Assembly: GCF_014699075.1 (NCBI RefSeq)
Contig: NZ_JACXAB010000024.1
Coordinates: 1-59,872, forward strand
Reading direction: 5' to 3'
Origin: Microvirga sp.
GTDB lineage: Bacteria > Pseudomonadota > Alphaproteobacteria > Rhizobiales > Beijerinckiaceae
Length of the DNA: 59,872 nucleotides
Shown: piece after piece, positions 53,800-59,872 of the stretch
Position numbering within the stretch: the first letter of the stretch is position 1
How the letters are laid out: each line of letters starts with the position of its first letter
The notes under the pieces: generated by a model
Database searches by the model: none
Seen by the model: only the letters and a program-made list of their open reading frames with translations
What the model was told of the DNA's origin: nothing
Position numbers and translations under genes: made by a program

Positions 53800-56015
53800 C
53801 CATTACCCTGATTGGGAAACCAGTAACCCGCGTCGACGGGCGGGCCAAGGTCACAGGCGCTGCGCGGTACGCAGCCGACTTCAATCAGCACGCCCAGCTC
53901 CATGCCGTGATCGTCAGTGCGACTGCCGGCCTCGGCCGGGTGACGGCGGTGGGCGAAGCACCTGTGAGGGCCATGCCGGGTGTCGTGGAGATCATCAGTC
54001 ACCTCAATGCCCCTCGATTGGCCTACGGCCCTCACAAGGCGTTCATCGATCCGGAGGTCGGGGAGCGGCTGCATGTCCTTCAGGACGATCAGGTCCGGTT
54101 CTACGGCCAGCCCGTTGCAGTCGTCGTGGCCGATACGCTCGACCACGCGGAGCGTGCCGCTAACGCGCTGCACGTCAGCTATGCGGCCGAGCGGCCGGTC
54201 GTCGATCCGCGCGATCCGAAGGCGCAGGCGGTCGAACCATCCGGCTCCAGGGGCCATTCCCACGCGGCCCGCGGGGATGCGGATCAGGCGCTGGCAGATG
54301 CCCCCGTGAAGGTCGACGTGACCTATGACATGGCACGCGAGAACCACAATCCCATGGAGCCGCACGCGGTCGTCGCCGCCTGGGATGGCGACAGGCTCAC
54401 ACTGTGGAGCAAGAGCCAGTTCGTCGTGAACGAACAGGCGGAGATCGCAGCGATCTTCGGCCTACCGGTCCAGAACGTGCAGGTGAACTGCCCGTTCATC
54501 GGCGGAGCCTTCGGGACATCCCTGCGGACATGGCCGCACGTGACCCTCGTGGCGATGGCAGCCCGTCAGGTCGGGCGCCCCGTCAAACTTGTCCTGAATC
54601 GCAGACAGATGTTCTTCACCACCGGACATCGGCCGCGCACCCTGCAACGCATCGCCATCGGGGCAACCCGGGACGGCAGGCTCACGGGCATCATCCACGA
54701 GGGCAATGGCGAGACGAGCCGTTACGAGGAGTTCACCGAGGCACTGCTCTCCGCCACGAGCTACATGTACTCGTGCCCCAACGTGCGGACGAGCTACCGG
54801 CTGACGCCGCTCGATATCGGGACGCCCAACCACATGCGGGGGCCGGGCGAGTCGAGCGGGATGTTCGCCCTCGAATCCGCGCTCGACGAACTCTCCTACG
54901 CGCTGGACATCGACCCGATCGAACTGCGCCGCCGCAACGAGCCGACTATGGACGAGGGCGAGAACAAGCCGTTCTCCAGCCGCTCCCTGGTGCAGTGCTA
55001 CGAGCGGGGAGCCGAGCGCTTCGGCTGGGCCCAGCGCACTCCGGCGCCCCGCTCCATGCGGGACGGCCGCCTGCTGGTGGGCATGGGTGTTGCCTCAGCC
55101 ACCTACCCGGTCTGGTACCTTCCCACGAGCGCCCGTGTCCGGCTGCATGCGGACGGCACCGCCGCGGTCGAGGTCGCGGCAAGCGACATGGGGCCGGGCA
55201 CCTACACCTCGATGACGCAGGTGGCGGCCGAGACCCTCGGCATCCCGGTCGAACAGGTCCGCGTCAGCATCGGGCGCTCGGACTTCCCCCCAGCGCCCCC
55301 GCATGGCGGCTCGATGACCATGGCCTCGGTCGGCTCGGCGGTCCGCGCCGCCTGTCTCGCAGCGCGGGACGAGGTGGCGCGCCGTGCGATCGCCGACCAG
55401 CGCTCACCGGTGTTCGGCGCAGCCCTGGAGAGCGTCGAGTGGGTCGGCGGAAACGTCCGCCGGCTTGGGGACGCCTCGGCGGGACAGCCCTATCGCGACA
55501 TCCTCGCGGGCAGCGGGCAGCCAATCGAAGCGCATGCCGCGAACCACCGCGATCCCGAGGCCGCCCGGCGCTACTCGATGCACTCGTTCGGGGCCGTGTT
55601 CGCCGAGGTGGCGATCGACCCGGACGTCGGCACGATCCGGGTGCGGCGGGCCCTCGGCGCCTACGGGGCGGGCCGCATCGTCAATCCGCTCCTGGCCTCA
55701 AGTCAGTGCACTGGCGGCATGATCGGCGGCATCGGTATGGCCCTGATGGAGCAGACGGCCCTCGATGCGCGGGATGGACGTCCGGTCAATGCTCACATGG
55801 CCGACTACCTCATGCCGGTGAACCTGGACATCGGGCAACTCGAGGCTCTGTTCGTCGACGAGGACGATCCGCACGTCAACACGCTCGGGGTGAAGGGACT
55901 GGGCGAGATAGCCCTCGTCGGAATGGCGCCTGCGATCGCCAACGCGATCCATCATGCGACGGGCAAGCGTGTTTGTCACCTGCCGATCCGCATTGAGGAC
56001 GTTCTGACAGCCTAG
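53796..56015 (+). CDS. paoC: Molybdenum subunit of periplasmic aldehyde oxidoreductase (PaoC-like)
   Basis: A 739-residue catalytic subunit. RVDGRAKVTGAARYAADFNQ opens the aldehyde oxidase N-domain. ENHNPMEPHAVVAAWDGDRL, GGAFGTSLRTWPHVTLVAMA, MRGPGESSGMFALESALDEL and the late GVKGLGEIALVGMAPAIANA, which carries the catalytic Glu, mark the molybdopterin sites. It should oxidise aromatic or aliphatic aldehydes to acids in the periplasm. The maturation factor PaoD (MocA-XdhC type) is not in this window. Confidence 0.94.
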   Translation: MTITLIGKPVTRVDGRAKVTGAARYAADFNQHAQLHAVIVSATAGLGRVTAVGEAPVRAMPGVVEIISHLNAPRLAYGPHKAFIDPEVGERLHVLQDDQVRFYGQPVAVVVADTLDHAERAANALHVSYAAERPVVDPRDPKAQAVEPSGSRGHSHAARGDADQALADAPVKVDVTYDMARENHNPMEPHAVVAAWDGDRLTLWSKSQFVVNEQAEIAAIFGLPVQNVQVNCPFIGGAFGTSLRTWPHVTLVAMAARQVGRPVKLVLNRRQMFFTTGHRPRTLQRIAIGATRDGRLTGIIHEGNGETSRYEEFTEALLSATSYMYSCPNVRTSYRLTPLDIGTPNHMRGPGESSGMFALESALDELSYALDIDPIELRRRNEPTMDEGENKPFSSRSLVQCYERGAERFGWAQRTPAPRSMRDGRLLVGMGVASATYPVWYLPTSARVRLHADGTAAVEVAASDMGPGTYTSMTQVAAETLGIPVEQVRVSIGRSDFPPAPPHGGSMTMASVGSAVRAACLAARDEVARRAIADQRSPVFGAALESVEWVGGNVRRLGDASAGQPYRDILAGSGQPIEAHAANHRDPEAARRYSMHSFGAVFAEVAIDPDVGTIRVRRALGAYGAGRIVNPLLASSQCTGGMIGGIGMALMEQTALDARDGRPVNAHMADYLMPVNLDIGQLEALFVDEDDPHVNTLGVKGLGEIALVGMAPAIANAIHHATGKRVCHLPIRIEDVLTA

Positions 56016-56365
56016 GGTGGCAAGGGGAAATGGGTAGCCAAGCGATCCGGGACACCTAATCCCAAGCTCATACGCTTTGCCTGCCTGGTCCTGCCCATGG
56101 GCGAACTCGTGATCGATTGCGACGTTGCTCGTCCTAAGGGCTCGTGTATGCCCATAGTGGGTCGATAGTGCAGCACGGCCCCGTGCAGGTGAGGGCTCCG
56201 TACAAGGCCGCGCTGCTGAGCATGCCACGGAGGGCGGTCTCATGTTCTGCCCCTACGGCCGAGATTGTCCATCCCAAGGTGCATGCCCAATCCAGGTCAT
56301 AGCGCGATCCCGCATGGAAAGCGGCGGACCCGCCGGTGCGAATGGGCAGCTTTGCCCCACAGCGG
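56016..56365. other. Intergenic stretch after the paoC-like gene
   Basis: About 350 bases between convergent genes. No T-tailed hairpin or intact frame was found. Confidence 0.4.
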
Positions 56366-56995
56366 CTAGGCCGCCTTGCGACAAGCCTCGCCGATAGTCT
56401 CGCTGATCTGCCGGCGCACGTCCTCGATGGCCTGCTCGCGGGCTTCCGGTCCGAAAGCCAGTTTCTCTGCTCGCAGGAAGATCACGTCGGTGATGCCCAT
56501 GAAAGCGAGAAGGTTGCGCAGATGTGGCTCTTGCGAGTCCATCGGCTGGGCGGGGCCCTCGCTGTAGAGGCCGCCGCGGCTCTCGACCACGAAAGCACGC
56601 TTGCCCTTAAGCAGACCCTCGGGACCGCTCTCGCTGTAGCTGAACGTGATGCCGGCCCGCAGCACGTGGTCGAACCAGGCCTTCAGGGTTGAGGGCATAC
56701 CGAAGTTGTACATGGGCGCCCCGATGATGAGCGTATCGGCTGCTTTGAGCTCGGCGATCAGCCCATCCGAGAGGGATGGGGCGGCAGCTTGAGCCGAATT
56801 GCTGAGCTCCCCTCCGCGCAGCGCCGTGGCGGAGTCGATGGTCAGGTGCGGAACGGGATCGCGGCCGAGATCCCGGGCGATGACCCGCAGGGCGGGATCA
56901 TGGGATCGCAGGCGGGCGACGGTTTCCGCGACAAGCTGGCTGGACACGGAGGCTTCTCCGAGCGCGCTGCTGGTGATCACGAGAGCTGTGGACAT
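56366..56995 (-). CDS. azoR: FMN-dependent NADH-azoreductase
   Basis: A 209-residue flavodoxin-like quinone/azo reductase. The ATG at 56995 follows AAGGA; the frame to 57307 runs into the LysR gene. LVITSSALGEASVSSQLVAE binds the FMN phosphate, APMYNFGMPSTLKAWFDHVL is the signature loop and VVESRGGLYSEGPAQ the second FMN loop. It reduces quinones or azo dyes using NADH. It is divergent from the LysR regulator at 57111, the standard pair for azoR control. Confidence 0.93.
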   Translation of the reverse strand: MSTALVITSSALGEASVSSQLVAETVARLRSHDPALRVIARDLGRDPVPHLTIDSATALRGGELSNSAQAAAPSLSDGLIAELKAADTLIIGAPMYNFGMPSTLKAWFDHVLRAGITFSYSESGPEGLLKGKRAFVVESRGGLYSEGPAQPMDSQEPHLRNLLAFMGITDVIFLRAEKLAFGPEAREQAIEDVRRQISETIGEACRKAA

Positions 56996-57110
56996 GAGAC
57001 AATCCTTCCAAGGGTTCTGGTCCTTGCGGTACGACCGAGGTAATGGTTCATCGGATGCAGCAGAAGGCGCATATTCGGCACCATGCTGTTGCCAACGGAG
57101 GAACACTGCT

Positions 57111-58046
57111 GTGACCGAGCTGGAGGAGCTGAGGACTTTCGTGGAGGTCATCGAGAGCGGCGGCCTCAACCGTGCCGCAGCTCGCCTGGCAGTCTCGAAG
57201 TCCATCATCAGTCGGCGGATCACGCGTCTCGAGACGGATCTCGGCACCCGGCTCCTCAGCCGCAGCACGCGCGGAATCATCCCGACCGAGGCCGGCATCG
57301 AGTTCAAGGCACGGTGCGACCGGATCCTTGCGGAACTGGACGAAGCACGCGATGCGGTGGCGCAGCAGGGGCGATCCGTGCGTGGGCGACTGCGCCTGTC
57401 CGCACCGCTGGCGTTTGGCGTGCGGCACCTGGCGCCGGTCCTGGCGGACCTCGCCTCAGCCCACCCTGATCTTGAGATTGACGTGTCCTACACCGACCGT
57501 GTGGTCGACCTAATCGGCGAGCGGTTCGATGCTGCGGTCCGTATCGGCTCCCTCAGGGACTCCAGCCTCGTCGTCCGCAAAATAGCGCCCGTTCACGCGG
57601 TACTGGTAGCAAGTCCCGGCTACCTGGCCCGTCATGGGCGGCCGAGGACACCGCAGGATCTCGTTGGCCACGAATGCCTGATCTACACGGGAAGCTTGGT
57701 GCCCGAGTGGAGTTTCCTGTCGGGCAAGCGCCGGATCTCGATCCGACCTGAGGGACGACTGAGGTCGGACAGCGGGGAGGCCATTCTCCAATGGGCGATC
57801 GCGGGCATCGGGATCGCGGACTCTCCATCGTTCCTGGTTTCCGACGCGATTGAGAGTGGTGCCCTCGAACCCCTTCTGCTGAGTTATCCCAGGCCCGAAT
57901 ACGGCCTCCACGTCGTGCGCCCGCCAGGCTCCCACGTCCCGGGCAAGGTCCGGGTTCTGATCGACACGCTCGTCGAACGCTTCGGAGGCACGCCTGACTG
58001 GGATCGCTGCCTGGCCGCGCGGAGCAAACCTTTAGACCTTCGATGA
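57111..58046 (+). CDS. LysR-family regulator divergent from azoR
   Basis: A 311-residue LysR regulator started at GTG 57111, which has GGAGG nine bases upstream; the longer frame overlaps azoR. Residues 5-62: LRTFVEVIESGGLNRAAARL, AVSKSIISRRITRLETDLGT, RLLSRSTRGIIPTEAG. The effector domain follows with LRLSAPLAFGVRHLAPVLAD and FDAAVRIGSLRDSSLVVRKI. It likely induces azoR in response to quinones or another electrophile; that is inference from position. Confidence 0.92.
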   Translation: MTELEELRTFVEVIESGGLNRAAARLAVSKSIISRRITRLETDLGTRLLSRSTRGIIPTEAGIEFKARCDRILAELDEARDAVAQQGRSVRGRLRLSAPLAFGVRHLAPVLADLASAHPDLEIDVSYTDRVVDLIGERFDAAVRIGSLRDSSLVVRKIAPVHAVLVASPGYLARHGRPRTPQDLVGHECLIYTGSLVPEWSFLSGKRRISIRPEGRLRSDSGEAILQWAIAGIGIADSPSFLVSDAIESGALEPLLLSYPRPEYGLHVVRPPGSHVPGKVRVLIDTLVERFGGTPDWDRCLAARSKPLDLR

Positions 58047-58258
58047 GAGATCCGTAGCCGCGCTACGAGTGCAGTTACCGCTAATTGTCAGGCGAAACGT
58101 GGATGAGCCATTCCTGCCTTCCGTTCAAACCTGGAAGGTCTGCCGGGATCGTGGCCAAACGGCGGGTTCTAATCTAGGATCAGGAACGCTGAAGTTTGGA
58201 TGTCCTGGCCTTGTGGAATCCGCATCTCGCATGTGGGATTGCCAATGAGAGACCGTCC

Positions 58259-59578
58259 ATGACCGCTACGCCGACAGACCACGGAGCGCTCCACCACCAC
58301 GCCCGGCGAATGGGCGGACGTGACCCTCACGAGGCTCATCGCGCCGCCACCCCACTTGAGCTGCTGTTCGACCTGATGTTCGTCGTCAGCTTCGGGCTTG
58401 CGGCTTCCCAACTCGCCCATGCGCTGGCAGAAGCCCACTACGCCACCGCCCTGACCGGCTTTGCCTTCGCGAGCTTCTGCATCTGCTGGGCCTGGGTCAA
58501 TTTCTCCTGGTTCGCCTCGGCGTACGATACCGACGACTGGGTCTTCCGTCTCACAACTATGGTGCAGATGATCGGCGTGCTGGTCCTTGCCCTCGGCCTG
58601 CCGCGCATGTTTGCCTCCATTGAGCATGGCGGACACCTGGACAACTCGGCCATGGTGCTCGGCTATGTGATCATGCGGATCGCCATGGTGTTCCAGTGGC
58701 TGCGGGCGGCCAGGCAGGATCCAGTCAGGCGCCGCGCCTGCGCAACCTATGCCGCGGTTATCTCAATTGCCCAACTCGGCTGGGTGACACTAATCCTTTT
58801 CAACCTTTCGCTTGGCGTGACCCTCATCTTCGCCTCGATGCTCGCGCTGGTGGAACTGGCGGGTCCTTTCATTGCCGAGCGCTGGGATGGCGGTACACCC
58901 TGGCACGCCCATCATATTGTCGAGCGCCACGGCCTGTTCGCAATCATTGCCCTTGGTGAGGGCGTCGTTGGCACACTCGCGACCCTTTCGGCCGTGGTCG
59001 AGGGCCACGGCTGGACCGTGGATGCGGCGCTTGTCTGTATCGCTGGCATCGGGCTCACCTTCGGCATGTGGTGGGTCTACTACATCCTGCCGTCCGCTCC
59101 GATGCTCCATGCCCATCGCAACCGGGCTTTAGTGTGGGGCTATGGCCAAATGGTGATCGTCACCGCCATCGTGGCGACGGGTGCCGGCCTGCACGTCGCA
59201 GCGTACTTCATCGAGCACAAGGCCCATATCAGCGCGCACGCCACGGTGCTGACCGTCGCCATTCCGGTCAGCGTCTTTCTCGGGGCGGTCTATGCACTCT
59301 ACACCTACCTCGTCGACCGATTCGATCCGTTTCACGCCTGGCTGCTGGTCGGGACTGGTGCTGCTGTCTTAGTCGCGGTTGTCGCGGCGTTGGCCGGCGT
59401 CGACATGGCGATCTGCCTTGTCATCCTGATGCTCGCGCCGGTGGTCACGATTGTCGGATATGAAGTGCTGGGACACCACCATCAGGCAGAGGTCCTTGCG
59501 AACGAAGATGCAGCCCCTCCAGTGGCACACCCGCGCATGCACGAGGGCTCCCCCTTACTTCATCCCCATAGAAAATAG
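58259..59578 (+). CDS. Low temperature requirement A (LtrA) family membrane protein
   Basis: A 439-residue multi-TM protein. ATG 58259 follows GAGAGACC and removes a non-hydrophobic 21-residue extension. The N-terminus is His-rich (GALHHHARRMGGRDPHEAHR), then ATPLELLFDLMFVVSFGLAA, the LtrA hallmark. About 11 hydrophobic segments follow, with HIVERHGLFAIIALGEGVVG in the middle and a His-rich tail (LGHHHQAEV). LtrA was linked to growth at low temperature in Listeria; its biochemical role is unknown. Confidence 0.92.
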   Translation: MTATPTDHGALHHHARRMGGRDPHEAHRAATPLELLFDLMFVVSFGLAASQLAHALAEAHYATALTGFAFASFCICWAWVNFSWFASAYDTDDWVFRLTTMVQMIGVLVLALGLPRMFASIEHGGHLDNSAMVLGYVIMRIAMVFQWLRAARQDPVRRRACATYAAVISIAQLGWVTLILFNLSLGVTLIFASMLALVELAGPFIAERWDGGTPWHAHHIVERHGLFAIIALGEGVVGTLATLSAVVEGHGWTVDAALVCIAGIGLTFGMWWVYYILPSAPMLHAHRNRALVWGYGQMVIVTAIVATGAGLHVAAYFIEHKAHISAHATVLTVAIPVSVFLGAVYALYTYLVDRFDPFHAWLLVGTGAAVLVAVVAALAGVDMAICLVILMLAPVVTIVGYEVLGHHHQAEVLANEDAAPPVAHPRMHEGSPLLHPHRK

Positions 59579-59801
59579 TGGTTCTGGTCGCCACCATCAG
59601 TGTTGAATGGATGATGTTGCTTTAGCTGGATGCTAATCGGCAACCGAAGGTCTGCACATAGCACGGAGCCGAAGTAAGCCGAATGTCTGGTTGCGTAGGG
59701 TCAGCGGACGTTCCTGAAAGCTGGGTATGGTCGCTGGATGACCCTGGCTGTGTCAAAACGCGGTCGATGATATGATCGCCCAGCCTTGTTTGGGGGATCC
59801 G
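59579..59801. other. Upstream region of the IS1182-like transposase with probable left end
   Basis: CTGTGTCAAAACGC at about 59749-59762 resembles the inverted-repeat ends of IS1182-type elements and may mark the left boundary. AAGTAAGCCGAAT at about 59675 recurs from 22229. No gene is present. Confidence 0.4.
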
Positions 59802-59872
59802 ATGAGACGCTTTGTTGAAGGCGTGGATCGCAGCCAGACCACCCTGTTTCCCGAAAGCCTGGACGACTGGGT
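59802..59872 (+). mobile_element. 5' end of an IS1182-family transposase (cut by the window edge)
   Basis: The frame from the ATG at 59802 reads MRRFVEGVDRSQTTLFPESL followed by DDWV, the typical start of IS1182-family DDE transposases. Only 23 full codons are in the window. It shows that an insertion sequence borders the LtrA gene on the right. Confidence 0.88.

Noticed and set aside
54404..55996. 530-codon frame within the paoC-like gene
   Set aside because: Arg/Pro-rich shadow frame of the molybdenum subunit.
57069..57086. GCAT-N10-ATGC as a LysR box between azoR and its regulator
   Set aside because: Four-base arms are too short to support in a region of this size.

Overview
The window reads as the chromosome of a high-GC alphaproteobacterium of the Hyphomicrobiales (Methylobacteriaceae/Microvirga-like). 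This is inferred from the alphaproteobacterial LexA box (GTTC-N7-GTTC) in front of an imuA-imuB-dnaE2 cassette, tripartite tricarboxylate transporters, a hydrolase/XapX/DoxX cassette, an extensin-family protein, a NepR-like small protein and an IS1182-type transposase. No rRNA, tRNA or CRISPR array was seen.

Layout. 61-227: a short element bounded by inverted repeats. 295-10608: a divergent carboxylate locus. The minus arm carries an aconitase paralogue, TctC, TctB, TctA, a GntR regulator with two winged helices, and a hotdog thioesterase. The plus arm carries a second TctC-type binding protein, a beta-propeller lactonase and a family-3 binding protein without a signal peptide. A perfect operator-like palindrome lies between the arms. 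10997-21971: RidA, two paralogous alpha/beta hydrolases bracketing a YcaC-XapX-amidohydrolase-DoxX-MFS operon, and a 1016-residue winged-helix/STAND/TPR regulator. 22531-25543: an L,D-transpeptidase, then an MFS exporter divergent from a LysR regulator.

26088-36586: the most interesting catabolic locus. It holds a hydroxylysine-kinase-like phosphotransferase coupled to a phospholyase-type class III aminotransferase, a HisD/HpsN-like dehydrogenase, an XRE-cupin regulator, a complete polyamine-type ABC importer and a second omega-aminotransferase. I infer uptake and degradation of a hydroxylated amine or amino alcohol; the substrate is unknown. 37069-40474: three receiver-only response regulators, two of them in one frame separated by a single TGA, plus a NepR-like protein, an extensin-family protein and two small secreted proteins. 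40514-47128: a DUF72 protein and the LexA-controlled mutasome. 47454-49313: a DegP-like secreted protein whose catalytic His is replaced by Tyr.

49641-59872: a DHFR-fold reductase, a decayed AraC fragment, an intact AraC gene before a periplasmic PaoABC-type molybdenum aldehyde oxidoreductase, azoreductase divergent from a LysR regulator, an LtrA-family membrane protein and, at the right edge, the 5' end of an IS1182-family transposase. Start codons were moved inward wherever the longest frame ran into a neighbour or lacked a ribosome binding site; each case is stated in the entry.
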